DNA from: M3007 sp041392625
GTDB taxonomy: Bacteria > Bacteroidota > Bacteroidia > Chitinophagales > Saprospiraceae
Direction: 5' to 3'
Assembly: GCA_041392625.1 (NCBI GenBank)
Contig: JAWKLR010000001.1
Span: 186,001 to 250,000 of the forward strand
Length of the DNA: 64,000 nucleotides
The notes under the pieces were generated by a model. The model saw only the letters and a program-made list of their open reading frames with translations. It made no database searches and was not told where the DNA came from. Positions 45,631 through 54,966 of the stretch are shown piece by piece; the stretch's first letter is position 1, and every line of letters begins with the position of its first letter. A program made the position numbers and the translations under genes.

Positions 45631-47823
45631 ATGAAATCTATTTATAACAAACTGCTTGCCTTCATCTTGCTGGGCACCGGATTTATGGCAGTGTCGTGTT
45701 TCAATGATCTGGACACTATTCCGATCGATGACGACGTGGTAACATCCGCTAATTTGTACGATGACCCAAGCTCATACAAAGGTGTGCTTGCCAAGGTATA
45801 TGCGGGTCTGGCTCTGAGTGGCCAGCAAGGCCCTGCCGGGCAACCGGACATCTCCGGCATTGATGAAGGATTTTCAACATACCTTCGTCAGTACTGGAAA
45901 GCACAGGAATTACCAACAGACGAGGCTGTTATCGCCTGGAACGACGGTACAATCCAGGATTTTCACCAGCAAGACTGGGATGCAAACAGTGAGTTCATCA
46001 CTGCGATGTACAACCGGATTTTTTACCAAATTTCCTTGTGCAATGAATTTATCCGCGAAACTACCGATGCCAAACTGGACGGTCGGGGTGTAAGCGGACA
46101 ACTGCGTACAGACATTGGTGTGTACCGCGCTGAAGTACGCTTCCTGCGCGCACTTTCATACTACCATGCATTGGATATGTTCCGCAATGTTCCATTCGTT
46201 ACAGAAGAGGATGCGGTAGGTGCATTTTTCCCACGTCAGATTTCAGCCGACGAACTGTTCGTTTATATTGAAAATGAACTCAAGGCAATCGAGTCTGAAT
46301 TGATCGCTCCACGTCAGAATGAGTACGGTCGCGCTGACCAGGCTGCTGCATGGACACTGCTTGCAAAACTTTACCTGAACGGTGAAGTGTACACCGGACG
46401 TCAATACTACACCGAGTGTATTACTTACTCTAAAAAAGTAGTTGATGCTGGCTACACGCTGGATGCAAACTATGCCGATATGTTTACGGCCGACAACAAC
46501 AATGCAACAGGAATTATTTTCCCTGTGGCTTTTGACGGCATTCACAGCCAAACGTATGGCGGTACTACATTCCTTGTTCACGCTGGTGTAGGTGGCGATA
46601 TGTCTCCTGCAAACTACGGTGTAGATGGTGGATGGGGTGGTACCCGTGTTACCAGTGCATTGGTTGACAAATTCCCTGCTACAGGTGGAAGCGTGCTCGT
46701 AGCGCCGAACCCAGGCAGCAACTATCCGGTAATTTATGCACCGGGTGGCTACCAGGGCTGGGATCCGGCTACTTCAGCCAACCTTTCTTCACCAGGCAGC
46801 AACAACCAGTACGAAGGATACATCAACTTTACAGATGCTAACTCGGAGTTCAAATTTACATTGGGACCAAACTGGGACAACAATTTTGGTGATACCGGTG
46901 CTGATGGCACACTCGACCAAAACGGTGATAACATCGTGATTGCCGATCCTGGTTTTTACAAAATCAATGTTGACCTGGATGCCAATACCTACACGCTGAC
47001 CAAGACTGATTGGGGCTTGATCGGATCAGCCACTCCGGATGAGTGGAACTCAGATCAAAACATGACCTACAATGCAGCTGAAGGCGCATGGGAAATCACC
47101 ATTGATTTGGTGGCTGGTGAAATTAAGTTCCGCGCCAACGATGATTGGGGCTTGAACTACGGTGACACCGGAGCCAACGCATTGCTTTCTGAAGGCGGCG
47201 ATAACATCGCAATTGCCAACGCAGGTCTTTACACTATCAAATTGTATCTGGATAAACCAGACTACACCTATTCCATTGAAAATCCAATTTTTGACTCACG
47301 GGCAATTTTCTACACCCAGGGCCAGAATAAGGAAATTGAAGATATTTCACTGTTTACCGATGGATATGCTGCTCCTAAGTTCACCAACCTGACATCAACT
47401 GGTGTTCCTGGCTCTCGTCTTGACTTTGTGGATACAGACTTCCCATTGTTCCGCGTAGAGGATGCTTACCTGATGTACGCTGAGGCGGTACTTCGCGGTG
47501 GCGCAGGTGGCGATGCAGCCACTGCACTCAACCTGGTAAATGCGCTCAGAGAGCGTGCTTACAACGGAACTGCCGGTAATATCGCTTCTGGTGATTTGAA
47601 CCTGGATTTCATCCTGGATGAGCGCGCGCGCGAATTCTACTGGGAAGGACACCGCCGCACAGACTTGGTTCGTTTCGGTCAATTGACCGACGGCACTTAC
47701 CGCTGGCCATGGAAAGGTGGTGTGCCTGATGGTGTTAGCCGTCCTTCCTTCTACAATGTGTTCCCAATTCCTTCTTCGGATCTGGGAGCAAATCCAAATC
47801 TCACCCAAAACACTGGGTACTAA
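45631..47823 (+). CDS. SusD/RagB lipoprotein with two nested SusE-type modules
   Basis: A 730-residue surface lipoprotein that caps the SusC channel and binds substrate. Lipobox AVSCFND puts the lipid on Cys23. SusD tetratricopeptide regions are present (QLRTDIGVYRAEVRFLRALSYY, AAWTLLAKLYLNGEVYTGRQYY), and the end has SusD-typical NALRERAYNGT and ERAREFYWEGHRRTDLVRFG. Between about residues 363 and 550 lies an insertion: YAPGGYQGWDP, GDTGADGTLDQNGDN, KTDWGLIGSATPDEWN, FRANDDWGLNYGDTG. It matches the C-terminal modules of the SusE protein encoded next to it, which has almost the same phrases. Ordinary SusD proteins are 500-600 residues; the insertion accounts for the extra length. Confidence 0.93.
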   Translation: MKSIYNKLLAFILLGTGFMAVSCFNDLDTIPIDDDVVTSANLYDDPSSYKGVLAKVYAGLALSGQQGPAGQPDISGIDEGFSTYLRQYWKAQELPTDEAVIAWNDGTIQDFHQQDWDANSEFITAMYNRIFYQISLCNEFIRETTDAKLDGRGVSGQLRTDIGVYRAEVRFLRALSYYHALDMFRNVPFVTEEDAVGAFFPRQISADELFVYIENELKAIESELIAPRQNEYGRADQAAAWTLLAKLYLNGEVYTGRQYYTECITYSKKVVDAGYTLDANYADMFTADNNNATGIIFPVAFDGIHSQTYGGTTFLVHAGVGGDMSPANYGVDGGWGGTRVTSALVDKFPATGGSVLVAPNPGSNYPVIYAPGGYQGWDPATSANLSSPGSNNQYEGYINFTDANSEFKFTLGPNWDNNFGDTGADGTLDQNGDNIVIADPGFYKINVDLDANTYTLTKTDWGLIGSATPDEWNSDQNMTYNAAEGAWEITIDLVAGEIKFRANDDWGLNYGDTGANALLSEGGDNIAIANAGLYTIKLYLDKPDYTYSIENPIFDSRAIFYTQGQNKEIEDISLFTDGYAAPKFTNLTSTGVPGSRLDFVDTDFPLFRVEDAYLMYAEAVLRGGAGGDAATALNLVNALRERAYNGTAGNIASGDLNLDFILDERAREFYWEGHRRTDLVRFGQLTDGTYRWPWKGGVPDGVSRPSFYNVFPIPSSDLGANPNLTQNTGY

Positions 47824-47840
47824 TTAAAATCAATCAAACG

Positions 47841-48875
47841 ATGAAAAAATATCTTTTTCTCAGCCTTTTTGCAGCCTTTTTGCTGGCATCTTGCTCCGAC
47901 AAAGAAATCGGCCCGGTATTGAGTTTAGGGAATGCTCCCTCAATTTCAAGTCCTGCTGATGGCGCATCATTTGTGCTGACTGAGGCCACTGCCGATTCGC
48001 TGTTTGCCGGGTTCTCCTGGACTGCTGCTGAATACGGATTCAATGCCGGTGTAACCTATACACTGGAGATGGATGTAAACGGAAACGATTTTGCAGACGC
48101 AGTCGCTGTTGCATCTGCTAACACCCTGATGGTGGATAACTTGCTCAACAGCAAAATCAACACCATCATGCTTACCAAAGGACTTCCTGGCGAAGTTGAA
48201 GCCAATATGGACTTCCGGGTTAAAGCAGAAATCAGCGATGAAATTGATCCGGTTTATTCCAATCCGGTTACCTTGAAGATTACACCATACACCGTAGTAA
48301 TTGTGTACCCACAATTGCAGGTTCCAGGTGCTTATCAGGGGTGGGACCCATCCAATAACAACACCGTGATCTACTCTGCAAGCAGCAACGGTATGTTTGA
48401 AGGGTATATCTATTTTACTGATCCAAATACGGAGTTCAAATTTACCGATGGTCCGGCATGGGATGTAAACTATGGCGATACCGGTGCAGATGGAACGCTG
48501 GATCAAAATGGCGATAACATCTTAGTTGCAGACCCAGGCATGTACAAACTGAATGTCAATCTCAATGCATTGACCTACACAGTAACCAAAACAGATTGGG
48601 GCCTTATCGGTTCAGCTACTCCTGGTGGCTGGGATTTTGATCAGGACATGACCTATGATGCTGCCAACAATAAGTTGACCATCACCCTGGATTTGGTTGC
48701 AGGTGAAGTAAAGTTCCGTGCAAACGATGACTGGGCACTCAACCTTGGTGATGATGGTGCAGACTTCAAATTGGAGTATGGCACTGCCAATATTGCAATT
48801 CCTGAAGATGGAAACTACACAATTGACCTTATTCTGAGTGGTGCAATATACACGTACACTGTCACAAAGAACTAA
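47841..48875 (+). CDS. SusE-family surface lipoprotein
   Basis: A 344-residue surface lipoprotein. Signal MKKYLFLSLFAAFLLASCSD with lipobox LASC (Cys18). A SusE N-terminal domain of about 110 residues (ISSPADGASFVLTEATA, FSWTAAEYGFNAGVTYTLEMD) is followed by a linker and two SusE/SusF-type modules, one from PGAYQGWDP (about residue 160) and one from WGLIGSATPGGWD (about residue 253) to the end. SusE/SusF proteins bind starch or other glycans on the surface, so an alpha-glucan or related substrate is a fair inference. Followed by a strong terminator; the third gene of the susCDE operon. Confidence 0.88.
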   Translation: MKKYLFLSLFAAFLLASCSDKEIGPVLSLGNAPSISSPADGASFVLTEATADSLFAGFSWTAAEYGFNAGVTYTLEMDVNGNDFADAVAVASANTLMVDNLLNSKINTIMLTKGLPGEVEANMDFRVKAEISDEIDPVYSNPVTLKITPYTVVIVYPQLQVPGAYQGWDPSNNNTVIYSASSNGMFEGYIYFTDPNTEFKFTDGPAWDVNYGDTGADGTLDQNGDNILVADPGMYKLNVNLNALTYTVTKTDWGLIGSATPGGWDFDQDMTYDAANNKLTITLDLVAGEVKFRANDDWALNLGDDGADFKLEYGTANIAIPEDGNYTIDLILSGAIYTYTVTKN

Positions 48876-48900
48876 GGCAACTTCGAGTTTTTAACGTATA

Positions 48901-48941
48901 AAAAGGTCGTTCTGCCGGTTCAGGGTGGAACGACCTTTTTT
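48901..48941 (+). terminator. terminator of the susCDE operon
   Basis: AAAAGGTCGTTC and GAACGACCTTTT pair around a 15-base loop, ending in a T-run TTTTTTCTTT. Confidence 0.92.
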
Positions 48942-49008
48942 CTTTGCAAGCCCAGTTCATTTTTGAATGCAGGCATTCCAAATCGGTTTAACTATTCTCC
49001 GCAATCCG

Positions 49009-49016
49009 TATATTTG
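49009..49016 (+). promoter_or_regulatory. -7 box TATATTTG for the fatty acid desaturase
   Basis: Exact TAnnTTTG match 28 bases before the ATG at 49045; supports the ATG over an upstream TTG at 49030. Confidence 0.6.
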
Positions 49017-49044
49017 TATCCAATAAAATTTGAAATTGAATACC

Positions 49045-50154
49045 ATGGCTGCACTTACACCAATTCGGTTTATTCCCAAAGACAAAAAGAATTTTTATAA
49101 AACCTTGAAAAGCAGAGTGGATGCTTATTTTGAGGAAAATAACATTTCAAAGCATGCAAACGGAGCCATCGTACTCAAAACGGTGATTTTGGTTTTAGCC
49201 TACGTCCTTCCATTCCTGGCTTTACTCTTTTTTGAGTTCAGCATGGGCTGGTCACTGTTGTTGTGGGGATTGATGGGCTTGAGTATGGCGGGTATCGGTA
49301 TGAGCATTATGCACGACGCCAACCACGGAGCGTATGCCGCAAATCCGCATGTAAACAAGTGGCTTGGATACACCATCAATATGTTGGGTGCTTCTGTTTT
49401 CAATTGGAAGTTGCAGCACAATACCCTGCACCACACGTTTACCAATATTGTACACTATGACGATGATATTGCTGATAAAGGTATCCTGCGTTTGTCTCCG
49501 CACACAGAGGTAAAGGGAATTCACCGGTTCCAGTGGGTATTTGCCTTATTGGTTTACAGCATCGTTACGCTTTATTGGGTTACGGTAAAAGACTTTCTGC
49601 AATTTGCCCGATACATTAAAACCGGCGTAAACCAGAATTCAAAACAGGAAAACAGGTTTGCACTTGCCCGGATCATTGTTTTGAAACTGGTCTACTTTGG
49701 TGTGTTTTTTGGAATAACTGCCTGGGCAGGACTGGAGTTTAGCAAGGTGCTTATTGGCTTTCTGTTTATGCACGCTTTGTGCGGCGTTGTTCTTACGGTA
49801 ATTTTCCAACTTGCGCATACCGTAGAAGAAACTACCTTCCCTATGCCGGATGAGGAGGGTATTATTGAAAATGAATGGGCGATCCATCAATTGGAAACAA
49901 CCGTGAATTTTGCACAGCGTAACCGGATTTTGTCCTGGTATGTTGGTGGACTAAATTTCCAGGTTGAACACCATTTGTTCCCTAAAGTGTGCCACATCCA
50001 TTACCCACGCATTGCGCGGATTGTAAAGCAGACAGCCAAAGAATTCAATGTGGCCTATTTGGAACACAAAACCTTCTGGCACGCCGTTTATTCCCATTTC
50101 TCTGTACTCCACCGCTTCGGGCACTTCAAGGTGCTGCGTGAAGGGTTGGGGTAA
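49045..50154 (+). CDS. fatty acid desaturase (acyl-lipid/acyl-CoA type)
   Basis: A 369-residue integral membrane di-iron enzyme that introduces a double bond into an acyl chain. The three histidine boxes are intact: HDANHG, HNTLHHTF and QVEHHLFP. Four or more hydrophobic segments flank them (VILVLAYVLPFLALLFF, LLLWGLMGLSMAGIG). The spacing matches the delta-5/delta-6-like soluble-cytochrome-dependent group found in Bacteroidota; no fused cytochrome b5 domain is present. The position of the double bond and the acyl carrier are unknown. It is a single gene with its own promoter box. Confidence 0.9.
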   Translation: MAALTPIRFIPKDKKNFYKTLKSRVDAYFEENNISKHANGAIVLKTVILVLAYVLPFLALLFFEFSMGWSLLLWGLMGLSMAGIGMSIMHDANHGAYAANPHVNKWLGYTINMLGASVFNWKLQHNTLHHTFTNIVHYDDDIADKGILRLSPHTEVKGIHRFQWVFALLVYSIVTLYWVTVKDFLQFARYIKTGVNQNSKQENRFALARIIVLKLVYFGVFFGITAWAGLEFSKVLIGFLFMHALCGVVLTVIFQLAHTVEETTFPMPDEEGIIENEWAIHQLETTVNFAQRNRILSWYVGGLNFQVEHHLFPKVCHIHYPRIARIVKQTAKEFNVAYLEHKTFWHAVYSHFSVLHRFGHFKVLREGLG

Positions 50155-50177
50155 TCTCTGGTGGATGAAACGAACGC

Positions 50178-52844
50178 TTACAACAAGAAGCGGTAGGTAA
50201 ATTTGACCAGGAAAATATTCCGTGGTTTTTCATTAAAAATATTGTTGAACAGACTGTTTCCAAGTGGTGTGTTCAAATCCGAGGATGCATTGGGTGTGGC
50301 CCCCTGCGACCATACCAGAAACAGCTCTGAACCCGGGATGTATTCCCAACGAACAACCAGGTTGGATCGGAATTGAATGAAATTAAAATCCGGTTCGTTG
50401 AAGGTGTAATCGGTGTTTCCATCCAGGTCTTCATCAATGGAATAGGTGCCGTCTTTATAATTCGTTTCGGATGCCGTATACTGGTGGAATCGCTGGTTGA
50501 AGTCGTGGTGTAGCGGATCTTTCACAAAACCGTAGTTCTGATACTTGGCTCTGAAAATATAGGGTTGCCCGTAATACTGAATTGTCAGGTTTGGTGTGAT
50601 ATTGTAGTTGATTCTGCTTGTGAGCGACAAGTCATTTTGGTTTACTTCGCTGACAATTGTCCGAACCTGGCCATTGTATTCTGTTTGCGCAACGTATTGA
50701 TCTTGTTTACGCCATGAATTGCTGTAGCCCGGCTGAATACTGATTTGCAGGTTGTCGAGTGGCTGGAAGTCAATAGAAAAGAAATAACCGCGGTAGGAAA
50801 CTGTATTGTTGAATCCGCTTCCCAGATTGAACTCGGCAGATGCCGCTACCTTTTTGCGTTCATCTGTTCCAAGATATGCAAAGTACCCTATACCTGAAGG
50901 GCGTCGAAGGGATGAGCCGCCACGAAGTGCGTTGTTGGATATGTCCTGTGGATTGTATGTGAACCCGGTTCCGGTTCTCCAGTTGTTTTTAAACCATGCA
51001 TGTGCATTGGTATTGAAGGCGGAGTACAAAAACTGCCCTCCAAAATCCCATTTTGCATAGTGGTTGTAATTGAAACGCATGTTTCGGAATACCGAAAAGG
51101 GTTTTTGAATGTGGTACCCAATCCAGTTAAAGTGGTTTATTTCATCTGCTGCAAGCAAAAAGCCGATGTCATTCAATTCCAGCTCGGGAGACCTCCAGGT
51201 GAGTCCTGTTTCAAATTTGAAAATTCCGCCACGCTTGTCTTGCTTGCCTCCCCATTTGCCAATTTTAAAGGTGCCCCCGGTGCCTGTCAGGTTTGTTCGG
51301 GTGCTGTCGATCGATAAATGCGGAGCATTTGGACGTTGGAAAAAATGCACGAATCCTTGTTGCGTATTTAAAATGGCTTCTTGGGTTCCATTTACCCGAC
51401 TCATGATCACTTTTCCGGTAACAAAGTACCACCGGTTTTTCCAGAAATGCTGAAAATCCAGTCCACCAGAATAGGCACTCTGATGAATATAATCCAGCCC
51501 TTTCTCTCTTTGGACACCCGTGAATACCGCCCCCAGGATGGTGTTGCCCTCATCGTAGTCTTTTAAAACCCGGCCTACAAAATAATTGGTCAGTGGCTCT
51601 ACGAGTTCAGAACGTCGTTCTCCGTTCAGGTCAATGGTTGCATTTTCCCGTTGGGTAACGCTTTCCAGTACACCGATGGACCATCCATCTTTTGTTTTTC
51701 CACTGAATTTTGCAGCCCCTAAAATGGAGGAGTTTTGCGGGATGTCAGCAAATTCACCTGTTTGCAAACTGGGATATCCATGCGGTCTACCCCCTATTCG
51801 CCTGGAATAGAACAGTAGGTCAGAATCAAAATCTCCACCAGCCGAAGTACTTGAAACCTGGTAGTCAAACAGGTTGCGACTCTCAACAAAAAAGGGTCGG
51901 CGTTCGCCAAAAAAGACCTCATATCCATCTAGACGTACAGCGCCAGGATCGGCTTCAACCTGGCCAAAATCCGGGTTGATGGTGTAATCCAAAATCAGAT
52001 CACGGGTGACTGCAAGTTTACCATCAAGGCCCGCAGTAAATTGATTTCTGGATCCGTCGGCAAAAGGGTTGCCTTCCTGTTTTTCAAACCGTTCGGCCTT
52101 GGCCAGCATGTAAGGTGCCAATTCCACTTGCTTATTATCCGGTAGATCATGAAGTCCATGCAATTCACCGAATTCACTTACCCAGCCATTTGCAGTTTGC
52201 GGAATGAATTGCCAGGTGGAACGTTCTTCTTTTCTGAAGACCCGGCGCATTACCTGGAACCCCCATACCGGGTTTTTCTGGTTTCCATAGCGCAATTGAC
52301 TGAATGGGATTTTGATTTCCGCTGTCCAACCAAGACTATCAATATGGCTGCGCCCATCCCAAATGGGGTTCCAGTTAGTATCCCAGTTGTTTCCGTTGTT
52401 CGACACAAATTCATCGCCTCGGACTCCACTAACAGAGAAGGTAAATGAAAAGGCAGTGCGCAGGTCGTGGTAGGAATCTATGTTTATTTCCACCCAGTCT
52501 CCTGGAAATTGGTCGCGTCGACTCATGCGTTGAACAATGCTGTCCGGTGCGGTATCATGGCATCGATAGGCAATGTAAAGGTACTTTTCGCTAAAAAGGA
52601 TTTTAAAGGAAGTGTTTTGGGCGGGGGATTTCCCGGGATCTGGTGTGTGTTGGGTGAAATCACCGCCCCACTCAACGGTGTTCCAGACTGCTTCATCCAG
52701 CATGCCATCAAAAACAATATCACCTTCCTGGATTGCGGCGGTGGTATATTGCTTTTTCTCTATGGTTTCAAACGGCGCTTGCGCCCAAATGCTATTTGAA
52801 GAAAAAATAAAGATGGAAAACAGGAAGGGTAGGGTAGCTCTCAT
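50178..52844 (-). CDS. DUF5916 outer-membrane protein with CBM9-like domain
   Basis: An 888-residue outer-membrane protein. The ATG at 52844 gives a clear signal peptide (MRATLPFLFSIFIFSSNSIWAQ); the frame is open 47 codons further up. Residues about 35-250 form a carbohydrate-binding family 9-like beta domain (IVFDGMLDEAVWNTVEWGG, YLYIAYRCHD, WTAEIKIPFSQLRYG). The rest is the DUF5916 region (FGQVEADPGAVRLDGYEVFF, ERRPFFVESRNLF) with many predicted strands ending FLVKFTYRFLL, an outer-membrane barrel. The family has no settled biochemical role, and no obvious partner gene is near. Confidence 0.85.
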   Translation of the reverse strand: MRATLPFLFSIFIFSSNSIWAQAPFETIEKKQYTTAAIQEGDIVFDGMLDEAVWNTVEWGGDFTQHTPDPGKSPAQNTSFKILFSEKYLYIAYRCHDTAPDSIVQRMSRRDQFPGDWVEINIDSYHDLRTAFSFTFSVSGVRGDEFVSNNGNNWDTNWNPIWDGRSHIDSLGWTAEIKIPFSQLRYGNQKNPVWGFQVMRRVFRKEERSTWQFIPQTANGWVSEFGELHGLHDLPDNKQVELAPYMLAKAERFEKQEGNPFADGSRNQFTAGLDGKLAVTRDLILDYTINPDFGQVEADPGAVRLDGYEVFFGERRPFFVESRNLFDYQVSSTSAGGDFDSDLLFYSRRIGGRPHGYPSLQTGEFADIPQNSSILGAAKFSGKTKDGWSIGVLESVTQRENATIDLNGERRSELVEPLTNYFVGRVLKDYDEGNTILGAVFTGVQREKGLDYIHQSAYSGGLDFQHFWKNRWYFVTGKVIMSRVNGTQEAILNTQQGFVHFFQRPNAPHLSIDSTRTNLTGTGGTFKIGKWGGKQDKRGGIFKFETGLTWRSPELELNDIGFLLAADEINHFNWIGYHIQKPFSVFRNMRFNYNHYAKWDFGGQFLYSAFNTNAHAWFKNNWRTGTGFTYNPQDISNNALRGGSSLRRPSGIGYFAYLGTDERKKVAASAEFNLGSGFNNTVSYRGYFFSIDFQPLDNLQISIQPGYSNSWRKQDQYVAQTEYNGQVRTIVSEVNQNDLSLTSRINYNITPNLTIQYYGQPYIFRAKYQNYGFVKDPLHHDFNQRFHQYTASETNYKDGTYSIDEDLDGNTDYTFNEPDFNFIQFRSNLVVRWEYIPGSELFLVWSQGATPNASSDLNTPLGNSLFNNIFNEKPRNIFLVKFTYRFLL

Positions 52845-53168
52845 ACTAGGGTGGCGTTTGTTCGTTCTGTAGGTGCTGGTATTATTGGGCTCATTTTTCT
52901 TGTCAAAACACCAACTTAATGCTTGATGCCGATTCAAGAAGAAAGACAAGCAAGTGGGCCTCGGGTTGCAGGTAGATCCACTCAAACTCGCACTGCCAAT
53001 ACGCTAAAAGTACACGCTAAAGTTCCCCGCGTTCATTGATTTTCGATAAAAGCCTACAATTTTATCCTGTTGGTCATGCTTTAAGAATTTGTTGCAGGAA
53101 ATAAAAAATGCCGGAGCAGCGAACTGCTCCGGCATGAAAACATGTGTTTAGTAACGTTGAATTCGGTG
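52845..53168. other. intergenic region between the DUF5916 and OmpA genes
   Basis: 324 bases. The only structure I can support is the OmpA-gene terminator at 53108-53135. An upstream extension of the DUF5916 frame covers 52845-52985 but has no signal or domain. No exact promoter box was found. Confidence 0.5.
53108..53135 (-). terminator. terminator of the OmpA/TSP3 gene
   Basis: ATGCCGGAGCAG and CTGCTCCGGCAT pair with a 4-base loop; on the minus strand it is followed by TTTTTTATTTCC. Confidence 0.92.
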
Positions 53169-54881
53169 TTAATCCAAGGTCAATTCGAATTCAACACGGC
53201 GGTTTTTCTCACGACCTGCCGCTGTATCATTGCTTGCAATTGGGCGGGCTTCACCGAAGCCGGCATAACGCAAACGGGACTCTTTTACTCCACGGAAAAT
53301 CAGGTAGTCATAACAAGCCTTAGCGCGTTCTCTGGACAGGTTCAGGTTGCGCTCTTCATCGCCAACATCATCGGTGTGACCGCTGATAGAAAGCTTGTAG
53401 TCAGGGTACTGGCGCATAATTTCAACCACACCATCCAGGATATCAAATGAAGTGCTCTTCAGTGTTGATTTACCTGTGTTGAACTGAACGGCATCCATTG
53501 CCAGTGACAATTGCTGCTTGGTTTCTGCTTTGATCTCCGGGCAACCGCGGTTGCTGGCAGAGCCAGCAGTATTTGGGCAGCGGTCGAGGTTGTCGGCAAC
53601 ACCGTCTCCGTCAGAGTCCGGGCAACCATTGTATGTACCTGCAACATCCGGGCATGGATCACTCTCGTTTGGAACGCCATCTCCATCGCTGTCGACAGGC
53701 TCATAGATAGCAAGAGGAGGTGGAGGCACAACTTCTTCTTCAATTTCAATTTCAGCATCCGGACAGCCGGCGTTTGCAACCAGGCCTGGTTCATCCGGGC
53801 ACTTATCGTCTTTGTCTGCCACACCGTCGTTATCGCTATCCGGGCAACCATTGAGTGTTCCTGCCACAGTCGGGCATTCGTCGTTGCTGTCCAACACGCC
53901 ATCATTATCGGAATCTTTAGGCTCATTGGTCTCCGGGCAACCGTTGTTTTCGGCTGGTCCCGGGTTGTCTGGACATTTATCATCTTTGTCTGCTACACCG
54001 TCAAAATCGGTGTCTGGGCAGCCATTCCAACGGCCGGGAGTATCCGGACATTCGTCTGTATTGTCTGGAAATCCGTCAAAGTCAGAATCCGGGCAGCCAC
54101 GAACAGTACCAGGTTTATCCGGGCATTCGTCATCCGCATCGGCAAAGCCGTCGTTGTCGCTATCCGGGCAGCCACCGGTTTCAATGGTTCCTGCTTCATC
54201 CGGGCAGTTGTCCTCAGCATCTCCAATTCCGTCGTTATCGCGGTCTGGGCAACCCAATGCGGCAGCAGTTCCTGCTTCTTCAGGGCATTTATCCAGAATA
54301 TCTGGAATGCCATCCTGATCCACATCTGAGGGCTCTTCCGGCTTAACAGGTGCGGCTGGCGCTTCTGTTTTATGCAGGAGGTAGGCAAAGCCCAGACCGA
54401 GTTGGAGGTTGTTCCGCTCATCAGCCAGTGCGAGGCGGTATTCTCCCTGAATGTTCAAAAAAGCGAATTCAGAAACCCGGATTTTCAAACCTGCTCCAAC
54501 TGGGATTTGAACATGAGCGTTCTCAAATTTTTCAGCAAAAATGCCTGCACCTGCAAATGCATATGGTACCAGTTTGTACACATTCGATGTGTTCTCCAAA
54601 TGGAATACAGCATCAAGACTGGTTGTTACAGTATTTTGGGTTGTGTTGGGCAATTTCGCTAAACCAATTTTCAATGGAAAGCCCACATTTAAAAATGGCG
54701 CTACATTGCGAAAATAACCAACTTCAAATCCTTCACCCAATCGGAGATCCTGGCTTTGCGGGATTCCGAAATCGTTGAAGTTCAGTTTGGCATGAATGGC
54801 ATTGGGATAGGTTTTGTTTTGGGCCATGAGCGTCGGTGCGCACAGAATCATGCCCAAAAGGAATAGTATTAAATTTTTCAT
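53169..54881 (-). CDS. OmpA-family protein with thrombospondin type 3 repeats
   Basis: A 570-residue outer-membrane protein. Signal peptide ends LMAQ. The first 180 residues look like an eight-stranded barrel (HAKLNFNDFGIPQSQDLRLG, FLNIQGEYRLALADERN). Then come about eight calcium-binding thrombospondin-3 repeats of the form DxDxDGxxDxxDxCPxxxG (about residues 185-420), each ending in GCPD, and a C-terminal OmpA domain (about 440-570) with the peptidoglycan-binding SGHTDDVGDEERNLNLSRERA and GFGEARPIASNDTAAGREKNRRVE. It links the outer membrane to peptidoglycan; the repeats probably form a stiff calcium-bound spacer. Confidence 0.93.
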   Translation of the reverse strand: MKNLILFLLGMILCAPTLMAQNKTYPNAIHAKLNFNDFGIPQSQDLRLGEGFEVGYFRNVAPFLNVGFPLKIGLAKLPNTTQNTVTTSLDAVFHLENTSNVYKLVPYAFAGAGIFAEKFENAHVQIPVGAGLKIRVSEFAFLNIQGEYRLALADERNNLQLGLGFAYLLHKTEAPAAPVKPEEPSDVDQDGIPDILDKCPEEAGTAAALGCPDRDNDGIGDAEDNCPDEAGTIETGGCPDSDNDGFADADDECPDKPGTVRGCPDSDFDGFPDNTDECPDTPGRWNGCPDTDFDGVADKDDKCPDNPGPAENNGCPETNEPKDSDNDGVLDSNDECPTVAGTLNGCPDSDNDGVADKDDKCPDEPGLVANAGCPDAEIEIEEEVVPPPPLAIYEPVDSDGDGVPNESDPCPDVAGTYNGCPDSDGDGVADNLDRCPNTAGSASNRGCPEIKAETKQQLSLAMDAVQFNTGKSTLKSTSFDILDGVVEIMRQYPDYKLSISGHTDDVGDEERNLNLSRERAKACYDYLIFRGVKESRLRYAGFGEARPIASNDTAAGREKNRRVEFELTLD

Positions 54882-54966
54882 TGTAAGTGGATTTTACTCC
54901 CTTTAAACAAAAAGAATACCAATAATATAAAAACTAGAAAAAAGTGGTAGAATAATTTTAAAAACT

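Noticed and set aside
53511..54329. Plus-strand frame opposite the thrombospondin-3 repeats, with repeated Ile/Arg/Ala phrases
   Set aside because: The periodicity comes from the coding repeats of the OmpA gene on the other strand.
53520..54330. Regularly spaced repeats resembling a CRISPR array
   Set aside because: They are in-frame codons of DxDxDGxxD-type protein repeats with variable sequence, not identical repeats with unique spacers.
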